Under the pieces are notes generated by a model. That model was not told the DNA's origin. It worked only from the letters and a program-made list of their open reading frames with translations, and made no database searches. Below, piece after piece: positions 6,730-13,080 of a stretch of DNA of 13,080 nucleotides. Both the position numbers and the translations under genes were made by a program. Every line of letters begins with the position of its first letter. Positions within the stretch are counted from its first letter, which is position 1. The DNA is from Bacteroidales bacterium UBA1745 (lineage in GTDB: Bacteria; Bacteroidota; Bacteroidia; Bacteroidales; UBA932). The stretch lies in NCBI GenBank assembly GCA_002314885.1, contig DCHT01000010.1, positions 1-13,080 on the forward strand, in the 5' to 3' direction.

Positions 6730-7540
6730 TAAAGAAAGCAAAGTCAGACGTCTTCGCTTCGCGGTCCTCAATGATGAGAGCCACAAGGAGCTCTGGGTGC
6801 GCAGTATGTCCAAGGGCCGCTTCGCCGTGGTCCTCACGACTATCATAGTCTTCGTACTGGCCGCCATCTTCAGTCTGATCGCCTTCACCCCGATACGCAC
6901 ATTCATTCCCGGATACCCTGATGCAAGAAGCCGCAGGGAGGCCATCAGCAACGCGATGAAGATCGATTCGCTCGAGACGGCCATCGCAAGGTGGGAGTTC
7001 TACACCGACAACCTGATGAGGGTTGTGGAAGGCAGGGAACCTATCAGCCTGGACAGCCTCATCACAGCCGTCAGCGACACATCCATCAGCAAGAAGGACG
7101 TGGATCTGATGCTGAAGAAGGATTCCCTTCTGAGAGTCAAGGTCGCCAACGAGGAGAAGTTCGCCGTGAGCGGAAAGAACAGAAGTATGACCATCGAAGG
7201 TCTCCAGTTCTTCACCCCTGTCAAAGGCGTGATTTCCAGACCATACGACTCCGTGATGCATCCTTTCCTGGATGTCACGGCTCCGTCGGGATCAGTGATA
7301 ATGTCAGTCCTCGACGGCTATGTCATCGACGCCTACTGGAGCGATGAGAAAGGCTGCAGCACAGTCATACAGCACGACAACAACATCGTATCCGTGTACA
7401 GAAGCAGCCAGAAGAACCTGAAGAAGACAGGCGACAAGGTCTCTGCAGGAACGCCTATAGCAATTATAGGGGACCATCTCCATCTGGAGGTCTGGTACAA
7501 GGGAGAGGCTGTCGATCCATCCAAATACATTAATTTCTGA
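6716..7540 (+). CDS. Membrane-anchored M23-like protein with a degraded active site
   Basis: 274 aa. A basic cytoplasmic N-terminus (1-35) leads into one transmembrane helix (about 36-58), a periplasmic, probably partly helical stalk (70-150) and a C-terminal M23 fold (about 163-274). The zinc ligands appear kept: HPFLD (H182, D186) and HLH (H254, H256). Two expected elements are missing: the YxHL histidine is replaced by YRSS (228-231), and the glycine-rich GxTGxSTGP loop that normally precedes HLHFE is absent, with IIGD running straight into HLHLEVW. The protein may therefore be inactive and act as an adaptor or activator of other wall hydrolases, as EnvC and NlpD do. It overlaps the dxr start by 1 nt (TGATG), so the two are translated together. 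Confidence 0.88.
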   Translation: MARQNKESKVRRLRFAVLNDESHKELWVRSMSKGRFAVVLTTIIVFVLAAIFSLIAFTPIRTFIPGYPDARSRREAISNAMKIDSLETAIARWEFYTDNLMRVVEGREPISLDSLITAVSDTSISKKDVDLMLKKDSLLRVKVANEEKFAVSGKNRSMTIEGLQFFTPVKGVISRPYDSVMHPFLDVTAPSGSVIMSVLDGYVIDAYWSDEKGCSTVIQHDNNIVSVYRSSQKNLKKTGDKVSAGTPIAIIGDHLHLEVWYKGEAVDPSKYINF

Positions 7541-8706
7541 TGGGAAAGAGAAAAATCGCGATACTCGGCTCCACAGGATCCATTGGCAGGCAGGCTCTTG
7601 ACGTGGTCAGCCAGCACAGGGACCTCTTCGAAGTGGAGCTCCTCACCGCCAACAACTCCAGCGAACTGCTCATTCAGCAGGCAAAGGAGTTCGACGTGAA
7701 CAACGTCGTAATCTGCAACGAAGCCAAGTATGAGGAAGTGGCGGACGCCCTTCAGCCGGAAGGCATCAAGGTCTTCGCCGGAATGAAATCAGTCTGCGAC
7801 CTCGTGCGCGACGGCGACATCGACATAGTCCTCACCGCTATGGTCGGCTTCAGCGGACTCGAGTCCACGGTGGCTGCAATCGAAGGCGGCAAGGCCATCG
7901 CCCTCTCCAACAAGGAAACCCTCGTGGCTGCGGGTTCCATAGTCACCAGGCTGGCCAGGGAACACCAGGTGCCGCTTCTGCCTGTGGATTCAGAGCACTC
8001 CGCCATCTTCCAGTGTCTCCAGGGCTGCGGAAACAACCGCATCAGCAAGATACATCTCACGGCCTCCGGCGGCCCGTTCAGGACCTGGACCCGCGAGCAG
8101 GTAGCAGCCGCCACCAAGGAGCAGGCTCTCCGCCATCCGAACTGGAGTATGGGCAGCAAAGTTACCATCGACTCCTCCACTATGATGAACAAGGGTCTCG
8201 AGGTAATCGAGGCAAAATGGCTCTTCAACGTTGCGCCGGATGACATCAATGTAGTCGTACATCCGGAATCCATAGTCCATTCGATGGTGGAATTCGCCGA
8301 CGGCGCCGTCATAGCCCAACTGGGCCATCCGGATATGAGGGAACCTATCCAATATGCCCTGAGCTACCCTGTACGCCTGAGCCTCAACAACCGCAAACTC
8401 GACTTCGCGGAACTCGCAAAACTGAGCTTCTACGCCCCTGACAGGGAGAAATTTCCTTGCCTCGACCTCGCATTCGAGTCCATTCGCAAAGGCGGTAATA
8501 TGGGCTGTATAATGAATGCCGCCAACGAAGTAGCAGTTGCCGCCTACCTGCGCGACGAGATTTCTTTCTATGGTATTTCCGACCTCGTGGCAGACACTAT
8601 GGCTGGTGTGAATTTTGTAGCAGAGCCGACGCTCGACGACATATTCGCAACCAATGAAAGCGCAAAGCAGCACGCCGCTGCCCTGCTCAAAGAAAGAAAA
8701 CGTTAA
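7540..8706 (+). CDS. dxr: 1-deoxy-D-xylulose 5-phosphate reductoisomerase
   Basis: 388 aa, normal length. It converts DXP to 2-C-methyl-D-erythritol 4-phosphate with NADPH, the committed step of the MEP isoprenoid pathway, in the cytoplasm. Visible signatures: NADPH-binding GSTGSIG (10-16), LSNKET (122-127), metal-binding PVDSEHSAIFQ (D150, E152), TASGGPFR (174-181), the HPNWSMGSKVTIDSSTMMNK block (199-218) and E221 as the third metal ligand. The start codon shares its A with the stop of the M23-like gene, and the stop is directly followed by the rseP start with no gap. The dxr-rseP neighbourhood is also known from other phyla. Confidence 0.97.
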   Translation: MGKRKIAILGSTGSIGRQALDVVSQHRDLFEVELLTANNSSELLIQQAKEFDVNNVVICNEAKYEEVADALQPEGIKVFAGMKSVCDLVRDGDIDIVLTAMVGFSGLESTVAAIEGGKAIALSNKETLVAAGSIVTRLAREHQVPLLPVDSEHSAIFQCLQGCGNNRISKIHLTASGGPFRTWTREQVAAATKEQALRHPNWSMGSKVTIDSSTMMNKGLEVIEAKWLFNVAPDDINVVVHPESIVHSMVEFADGAVIAQLGHPDMREPIQYALSYPVRLSLNNRKLDFAELAKLSFYAPDREKFPCLDLAFESIRKGGNMGCIMNAANEVAVAAYLRDEISFYGISDLVADTMAGVNFVAEPTLDDIFATNESAKQHAAALLKERKR

Positions 8707-10050
8707 ATGACAGTTCTCATCAAGATACTGCAGGTCATACTGGCCCTGTCAGTCCTAATAATAGTCCACGAATTCGGACATTTCTTCTTCGCAAAGATCT
8801 TCCACACCAGGGTAGATAAGTTCTACCTTTTTATGGACTGGGGAGGATTCAGGCTGTTCAGCACCAAGCACAACAGACTCATCCGCAAATACTTCCCGAA
8901 GATTGCGAACGCAGAAACCGACTTCGGAATCGGATGGCTGCCCATCGGCGGCTACTGCAAGATAAACGGAATGGTGGACGAGTCCCTTGACACCGAAGGG
9001 CTCAAGAATGCCCCGCAGCCGTGGGAATTCCGCTCCAAGAAGCCTTGGCAGCGTCTCCTCATAATGTTCGGAGGCGTGCTGAACAACTTCATCCTGGCAA
9101 TCGTGCTCTATATCTGCATACTCGGAATCTGGGGAGACGCATACGTCAGCAATGAGGGCGCAGGCATCTATGTCAACGAACTCTCCTACGATATGGGCTT
9201 CCGCAACGGAGACCGCATCATAGGCATTGACGGAGAAACTCCGGAGAACTTCGGAATGCTTCAGGCGGACCTCGCCAGGAGCAACAACGGCAAGGTGACC
9301 GTGCTCCGCGGCAGCGACACACTCGACATCTACATAGACCAGAACCGTCTGAACGAAATCCTCAACACTCCGGGAATGTTCGACATCGCAATCCCGTTCG
9401 TTGTGGATTCCCTGCCGGCAGGCACCCTCAACGCGAATTCCGGACTCAGGCGCGACGACAGGATCGTGGCCCTTGCAGGCGTGGAAACCGAATGGCTGCA
9501 GGACGCAAAGAAGATACTGGCCGAGCACAAGGGTGAGAACGTGGAGGCACTCGTACAGCGTGGCAGCGACACCGTCGCACTGGCAGTCCAGATCGACACC
9601 GCAGGCCTCCTGGGCGTGATGGTCCAGCAGAGCTACAAGGTCGAAACCAGACACTACAGCGCTCTGGAAGCCATCCCGGCCGGATTCAAGCTTACCTTCA
9701 CCACCATCGGAGGCTATCTCAAGGACCTCAAGATGGTAGCAACTCCAAGCACCGGTGCCTACAAGTCCGTGGGCAGCTTCATCAGCATAGGTCAGGTATT
9801 CCCGGCCGCCTGGAGCTGGTATGCCTTCATCAACATACTCGCCCTGCTCTCGATTATGCTCGGCGTGATGAACCTGCTGCCGATCCCGGCCCTCGACGGA
9901 GGCCACATCATCTTCGTCCTCTACGAGATGATCACCGGACGCAAGCCTAGCGACAAGTTCCTCATCGGCGCGCAGCTGGTAGGCCTGTTCCTGCTGCTGG
10001 CCCTGATGTTCCTCGCCTTCGGAAACGACATTTCAAGATTAATCAGATAA
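8707..10050 (+). CDS. rseP: RseP-type site-2 intramembrane metalloprotease
   Basis: 447 aa. It cleaves transmembrane segments inside the membrane; in E. coli it releases the sigma-E regulator and clears leftover signal peptides. The zinc site is HEFGH (H21, E22, H25) in the first transmembrane helix, with the third ligand D397 in NLLPIPALDGGH. Further membrane helices lie at about 117-142, 360-390 and 418-440. Two PDZ-like domains sit between them (about 151-212, FRNGDRIIGIDG; and 232-300, LRRDDRIVALAG). A longer loop at 31-110 with WLPIGGYCKINGMVDES is usual for Bacteroidota versions. The start codon follows the dxr stop directly and the next gene begins 9 nt after the stop. The anti-sigma substrate is not encoded in this window. 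Confidence 0.96.
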   Translation: MTVLIKILQVILALSVLIIVHEFGHFFFAKIFHTRVDKFYLFMDWGGFRLFSTKHNRLIRKYFPKIANAETDFGIGWLPIGGYCKINGMVDESLDTEGLKNAPQPWEFRSKKPWQRLLIMFGGVLNNFILAIVLYICILGIWGDAYVSNEGAGIYVNELSYDMGFRNGDRIIGIDGETPENFGMLQADLARSNNGKVTVLRGSDTLDIYIDQNRLNEILNTPGMFDIAIPFVVDSLPAGTLNANSGLRRDDRIVALAGVETEWLQDAKKILAEHKGENVEALVQRGSDTVALAVQIDTAGLLGVMVQQSYKVETRHYSALEAIPAGFKLTFTTIGGYLKDLKMVATPSTGAYKSVGSFISIGQVFPAAWSWYAFINILALLSIMLGVMNLLPIPALDGGHIIFVLYEMITGRKPSDKFLIGAQLVGLFLLLALMFLAFGNDISRLIR

Positions 10051-10059
10051 ACCACAGAT

Positions 10060-11073
10060 ATGAAAAGAATCCTCTCCATCCTCGCAGTCAGCCTCGCCGT
10101 CCTCGGCAGCGTGACTTCCTGCAAAAGCAACAAGGGTCCCATCCTGCCTAACGTCAGCGGCAAAGCCGGTGAGGTCATCGTAGTCATAGACAAGACCCTC
10201 TGGGACGGTGCCATCGGAGATGTACTCCGCGAATACCTGGCCTGCGAATGCGACTTCCTGCCTCAGCCGGAGCCGCTCTACAGCCTGACATACGTGGCTC
10301 CTAAGGGCTTCAACAGCCTTTTCCAGTCCCACAGGAACATCATTATGATACACCTCGACTCAGAAGTCAAGGAGCCTGGCATCGTGTTCAAGAACAACAA
10401 GTGGGCAAGGCCACAGTGCATCATCGTCATCAATGCCACCGACATTGACAACTGCGTGGAGGTCATCAGGGAGAATCACGAGAAGATCGAAGCCCGTCTC
10501 GAGCAGGCTGAGAGGGACAGGGTCGTTGCAAACGCCCGTCTCTATGAGGAGACCGACATCAGGCTCAACCTGGCCAAGGTCTTCGGCGGCTCCTGCGTCT
10601 TCCCTACCGGCTATTCCGCCAAGAAGATCACCAACGACTTCGCGTGGATAGGCTATGACAACACCTATGTCTACCGTGACATTCTCGTATATAGGTATCC
10701 GGTGACCGGAAGCGATGAGTTCAGCGCCGAAAACATCGTCGCACACCGCAATGCCATTCTCAAGGAAAACATCCCAGGAATGTTCGAGGGCAGCTATATG
10801 ACCACCAGCAAGGTGACTATGCCTAAGGTCAAGTTCGTGAACTACAAGGGCCACGAGTTCGCCGAGACACGCGGATTCTGGGAGGTTGAGAACGACTTTA
10901 TGGGCGGTCCTTTCGTGTCCCATTCATTCTACAGCCTCGACGGCAAGGAAATCCTCGTTTTCGAGGCCTTCGTATATGCTCCTAAGTACGAAAAGAGGCA
11001 GTATATGAGGCAGACCGAAGCCCTTTTGTACTCGTTCCAGTGGGCAGATACGATGGTAGACGTAAAACAATAG
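10060..11073 (+). CDS. DUF4837-family lipoprotein
   Basis: 337 aa. A signal peptide ends in the lipobox VTSC with lipid-acceptor C21. The opening PNVSGKAGEVIVVIDKTLWD and the segment FNSLFQSHRNIIMIHL match my memory of the DUF4837 family, which is largely restricted to Bacteroidota and has no assigned function. A charged, probably helical stretch (RENHEKIEARLEQAERDRVV, about 139-158) lies mid-protein, and the C-terminal third is rich in aromatic residues and beta-like. It is the last gene of the M23-like/dxr/rseP unit, 9 nt after rseP; envelope maintenance is a guess from that context. Its stop codon overlaps a 14-bp palindrome (11073-11086). Confidence 0.85.
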   Translation: MKRILSILAVSLAVLGSVTSCKSNKGPILPNVSGKAGEVIVVIDKTLWDGAIGDVLREYLACECDFLPQPEPLYSLTYVAPKGFNSLFQSHRNIIMIHLDSEVKEPGIVFKNNKWARPQCIIVINATDIDNCVEVIRENHEKIEARLEQAERDRVVANARLYEETDIRLNLAKVFGGSCVFPTGYSAKKITNDFAWIGYDNTYVYRDILVYRYPVTGSDEFSAENIVAHRNAILKENIPGMFEGSYMTTSKVTMPKVKFVNYKGHEFAETRGFWEVENDFMGGPFVSHSFYSLDGKEILVFEAFVYAPKYEKRQYMRQTEALLYSFQWADTMVDVKQ

Positions 11074-11086
11074 CAAAATATTTTGC
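11073..11086. repeat. 14-bp perfect palindrome at the end of the DUF4837 gene
   Basis: GCAAAATATTTTGC begins at the last base of the DUF4837 stop codon and includes the -33 element of the tRNA-Glu promoter. It is AT-rich with no T run, so it is a poor terminator. It could be a binding site for a dimeric regulator, or chance. Confidence 0.4.
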
Positions 11087-11112
11087 GTGAAATAAAAAAT
11101 TGATTACCTTTG
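11082..11112 (+). promoter_or_regulatory. Promoter for tRNA-Glu/rpsT
   Basis: TTTG (11082-11085), a 19-nt spacer and TACCTTTG (11105-11112) fit the Bacteroidota consensus exactly. The expected start near 11119 leaves a leader of about 25 nt before the tRNA. No other promoter is visible before rpsT. Confidence 0.7.
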
Positions 11113-11116
11113 CAAC

Positions 11117-11139
11117 CCAATTCGTGAAAAGCGGATTGG
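11117..11139 (+). other. Hairpin in the 5' leader of the tRNA-Glu transcript
   Basis: CCAATTC pairs with GGATTGG (one G-U pair), extended by G-C and U-G to nine pairs with a GAAAA loop. It sits 4 nt before the first base of the tRNA, in the leader that RNase P would remove. It could guide or shield processing; this is inference from structure only. Confidence 0.45.
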
Positions 11140-11143
11140 CGCC

Positions 11144-11215
11144 GGTGGGTTCGTATAACGGTTAGTACTCGAGATTTTCATTCTCGCAATAGGGGTTCGA
11201 TTCCCCTACCCACTA
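11144..11215 (+). tRNA. tRNA-Glu (anticodon TTC)
   Basis: 72 nt. The cloverleaf closes with acceptor GGTGGGT/ACCCACT (a G-U at the first pair), a short D arm GTA/TAC, anticodon stem CGAGA/TCTCG with loop TTTTCAT (anticodon TTC), and T arm AGGGG/CCCCT with loop TTCGATT. The discriminator base is A and the CCA end is not encoded. rpsT begins 22 nt downstream without its own visible promoter. Confidence 0.96.
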
Positions 11216-11237
11216 CTAGAAATTAAAAAATACAATA

Positions 11238-11492
11238 ATGGCAAATCACGCATCATCTGAAAAGCGCATTCGTCAGACCGAAAGGCGCAGACTGCATAAC
11301 AAGTATTATGCAAAGACTACCAGGAACGCGATCCGCGACCTGAGAAACACTACCGACAAGGCAACTGCTGAGGCAAACGCTCCTAAGGTTTACTCAATGA
11401 TTGACAAGCTTGCTAAGATCGGAGTCATCCACAAGAACAAAGCAGCCAACCTCAAGAGCGGTCTTGCAGTTCTCATCAACAAGCTTTCATAA
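11238..11492 (+). CDS. rpsT: 30S ribosomal protein S20
   Basis: 84 aa, normal length. S20 binds 16S rRNA in the small subunit. The protein is strongly basic and helical, with the family pattern ANHASSEKRIRQTERRRLHNK at the start and AANLKSGLAVLINKL at the end. The A-rich sequence before the ATG has no Shine-Dalgarno motif, as is usual in this phylum. It probably shares a transcript with the tRNA-Glu 22 nt upstream, and a strong terminator follows at 11525. Confidence 0.97.
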   Translation: MANHASSEKRIRQTERRRLHNKYYAKTTRNAIRDLRNTTDKATAEANAPKVYSMIDKLAKIGVIHKNKAANLKSGLAVLINKLS

Positions 11493-11524
11493 AGAAAGGT
11501 AACCATAAGGTTTCAATAGCTTAG

Positions 11525-11552
11525 AAAAAGCTGCCTCACGAGGCAGCTTTTT
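11525..11552 (+). terminator. Intrinsic terminator after rpsT
   Basis: AAAAAGCTGCCT pairs perfectly with AGGCAGCTTTTT around a CACG loop (12 bp), ending in five Ts. It lies 32 nt after the rpsT stop and only 10 nt before tRNA-Pro. The symmetric A and T runs mean it could act in both directions. Confidence 0.88.
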
Positions 11553-11562
11553 CACTTAAATT

Positions 11563-11635
11563 CGAGAAGTAGCGCAGTTGGTAGCGCACTACGTTCGGGA
11601 CGTAGGGGTCGGGCGTTCGAGTCGCCTCTTCTCGA
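11563..11635 (+). tRNA. tRNA-Pro (anticodon CGG)
   Basis: 73 nt. The acceptor stem CGAGAAG/CTTCTCG, D stem GCGC/GCGC, anticodon stem CTACG/CGTAG with loop TTCGGGA (anticodon CGG) and T arm GGGCG/CGCCT with loop TTCGAGT all pair. The discriminator is A; CCA is not encoded. Only 10 nt separate it from the rpsT terminator and no promoter element is visible there. The fucosidase start codon follows 3 nt after its end. Confidence 0.95.
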
Positions 11636-11638
11636 CAA

Positions 11639-12994
11639 ATGATTCTGCAGAGAACAACACATCTACTGACAATCTTCCTTGCGGCCATTGCCCTGCTTTC
11701 TTCGTGCAATGGTCCGGAGCAAACTGAAAGGAAAGCAGCCCACATCACACCATCGGAGCGCCAGTTCAACTGGCAGAGGCAGGAGCTCACGGCTTTCCTA
11801 CATTTCGGAATCAACACTTTCTACGGACGCGAATGGGGTAACGGAGCGGAAGATCCCGCAAGGTTCAACCCATCGGAACTCGATGCCGATCAGTGGATAT
11901 CCACCCTCGCCCAGAGCGGATTCAAGTGTGCAATCCTCACCTGCAAGCACCACGACGGATTCTGCCTCTGGCCTTCTGCATATACCGGACATTCAGTGAA
12001 GAACTCCCCTTGGAAGGAGGGCAACGGCGATGTCGTAAAGGAAGTTGCCGACGCCTGCCACAGGCACGGCATAGGCTTCGGCGTGTACCTCTCGCCTTGG
12101 GACAGGAACAGTTCATTATATGGTACGGACGAGTATAACGACTATTTCGTGAATCAGCTCACCGAACTGCTCACCAACTACGGAGACGTGGCAGAAGTCT
12201 GGCTTGACGGCGCCTGCGGTGAAGGCCCGAACGGACGCGTCCAGGAATATGATTTCGAAAGATGGTATGCCGTCGTACGCGAACTGCAGCCCGATGCGGT
12301 CATTGCGATTATGGGCCCGGATGTCAGGTGGGTCGGCACGGAAAACTGCATAGGACGAGCCACGGAATGGAGCGTCGTCCCTACGGGCGCCGATGAGACC
12401 CTCGCGTGGTATCCCGTCGAGGTTGACGTGTCTATCCGCCCCGGCTGGTTCTACCACGAAGACGAGGACGACAGCGTCAAGAGCCCGGAGCAGCTGATGG
12501 ACATCTATTTCACTTCCGTGGGAATGAACGGCGTACTGCTTCTCAATATACCTCCCGACACCAGAGGTCTGCTCGCCGATGCGGACATCGAGAGTCTGAA
12601 GGGTTTCAAGGCATTGCGCGACGAGATGGCCTCAAGCAGCATTTTCCGCGACTCTCCACAGCGCGGCAGGGCCAGGAAGGTGACTGACGGCAACTATGAC
12701 ACCCACATAGTAATGAAACCTGACCAGGAACTGGTGTTCAGCCTTGACGAGGAAAAGACCTTCAACGCCCTCTGCATCCAGGAAGACATCCGCTTCGGAC
12801 AGCGCGTGAAGAGCTTCGCCCTCGATGTCCAGCTCCCTGATGGCAGCTGGGCCGAAGTGGCATCGGGAACCACCATCGGTCACAAGAGGCTGTTACATCT
12901 GGATGAAACCACGGCCAGCAAACTGCGTCTGCGCATTATCGAGTCCCGTGCAAACGCCATAATCAGCGAGGTGGACCTGACAATCTGCCAATAG
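11639..12994 (+). CDS. GH29 alpha-L-fucosidase lipoprotein
   Basis: 451 aa. It should hydrolyse alpha-L-fucose from glycans such as mucin or milk sugars. A signal peptide ends in the lipobox LSSC (C23), so the enzyme is probably lipid-anchored in the periplasm or on the surface. The catalytic barrel (about 40-330) has FLHFGINTFYGREW, CKHHDGFCLWPS (H104, H105), nucleophile D190 in EVWLDGACGEG, and GPDVRWVGTENC; E235 lies 45 residues after D190, the spacing I recall for the acid/base in GH29 subfamily B, so it is my candidate. A C-terminal beta-sandwich (about 340-450) resembles an F5/8 type C sugar-binding domain. The ATG at 11639 is the only start that keeps the signal peptide. It begins 3 nt after tRNA-Pro and stands alone, not within a polysaccharide utilisation locus. 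Confidence 0.92.
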   Translation: MILQRTTHLLTIFLAAIALLSSCNGPEQTERKAAHITPSERQFNWQRQELTAFLHFGINTFYGREWGNGAEDPARFNPSELDADQWISTLAQSGFKCAILTCKHHDGFCLWPSAYTGHSVKNSPWKEGNGDVVKEVADACHRHGIGFGVYLSPWDRNSSLYGTDEYNDYFVNQLTELLTNYGDVAEVWLDGACGEGPNGRVQEYDFERWYAVVRELQPDAVIAIMGPDVRWVGTENCIGRATEWSVVPTGADETLAWYPVEVDVSIRPGWFYHEDEDDSVKSPEQLMDIYFTSVGMNGVLLLNIPPDTRGLLADADIESLKGFKALRDEMASSSIFRDSPQRGRARKVTDGNYDTHIVMKPDQELVFSLDEEKTFNALCIQEDIRFGQRVKSFALDVQLPDGSWAEVASGTTIGHKRLLHLDETTASKLRLRIIESRANAIISEVDLTICQ

Positions 12995-13017
12995 AAGGTA
13001 AGTTGGCGCATATTTGG

Positions 13018-13059
13018 GCACAAAAAAAGAGGAGGGAATATTCCTCCTCTTTTTTGTGC
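13018..13059. terminator. Two-way intrinsic terminator after the fucosidase gene
   Basis: GCAC, an A run and GAGGAGG pair with CCTCCTC, a T run and GTGC, with one extra A and one extra G on the left arm and a short AT-rich loop. The plus strand gives six Ts and the minus strand seven Ts after the GC-rich core. It ends fucosidase transcription and may also serve a converging gene beyond the right edge. The last 21 bases show nothing else. Confidence 0.85.
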
Positions 13060-13080
13060 GCGAGATGAGAGCATAAATCA

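Noticed and set aside
8755..9906. 383-aa open frame antisense to rseP
   Set aside because: It lies wholly opposite a clear rseP gene; its Cys/His/Val-rich composition is what the antisense frame of a GC-rich coding region gives, and no domain is recognisable.
11536..11817. 93-aa minus-strand frame across tRNA-Pro
   Set aside because: Its middle part (EATRTPDPYVPNVVRYQL) is a translation of the tRNA complement, a well-known false protein.
12880..13074. 64-aa minus-strand frame at the right edge
   Set aside because: It starts inside the two-way terminator region and runs back through the fucosidase gene; no promoter or recognisable product.
1..13080. CRISPR array, insertion sequence, prophage or toxin-antitoxin genes
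   Set aside because: No regularly spaced repeats, transposase or integrase motifs, or small paired toxin-like genes were seen anywhere in the window. Both tRNAs lack a nearby integrase or a repeated tRNA 3' end.

Overview
The window is a stretch of ordinary, densely packed chromosome from a member of the Bacteroidota, most probably a gut- or rumen-type Bacteroidales. Three things point there: the promoter elements (TAnnTTTG at -7, sometimes with TTTG about 19-20 nt upstream), the absence of clear Shine-Dalgarno sequences, and the gene content (BACON-domain lipoprotein, DUF4837 lipoprotein, a long Bacteroidota-type RseP, membrane-anchored AraC regulator, GH29 lipoprotein). I cannot name a genus. 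There is no insertion sequence, phage gene, integrase or CRISPR array, and no gene-free stretch longer than about 200 bases.

Layout. (1) The left edge (1-199) holds the first codons of a gene reading leftward with its promoter, an orphan hairpin terminator and the promoter of the next gene. (2) 200-1914 (+) is a two-gene unit: a secreted S1/P1 zinc nuclease, then a one-component AraC-type regulator with a signal peptide and a transmembrane segment. (3) 1922-6678 (-) is a five-gene unit read ruvX, def, phosphohexomutase, M23/LysM peptidase, BACON lipoprotein; it ends 7 bp from the end of the regulator gene. (4) 6716-11073 (+) is a four-gene unit: a membrane-anchored M23-like protein with a degraded active site, dxr, rseP and a DUF4837 lipoprotein. 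It diverges from ruvX across only 37 bp. (5) 11082-11552 is tRNA-Glu plus rpsT with a strong promoter and a strong terminator. (6) 11563-12994 is tRNA-Pro followed after 3 nt by a GH29 alpha-L-fucosidase lipoprotein; a two-way terminator closes the window.

How the genes fit together. Units 3 and 4 are mainly housekeeping: recombination (RuvX), removal of N-terminal formyl groups (Def), sugar-phosphate supply for envelope glycans (phosphohexomutase), peptidoglycan remodelling (two M23 proteins), isoprenoid synthesis (Dxr) and intramembrane proteolysis (RseP). Unit 5 is translation. The nuclease, BACON protein and fucosidase are the exported, niche-facing genes.

I found no convincing undescribed multi-gene system. 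The points worth a second look are small: back-to-back -7 elements sharing one palindrome between ruvX and the M23-like gene, the M23-like protein that has lost its active-site loop and a catalytic histidine, the tRNA-Pro/fucosidase junction, the nuclease/membrane-regulator pair, and the orphan terminator near the left edge.
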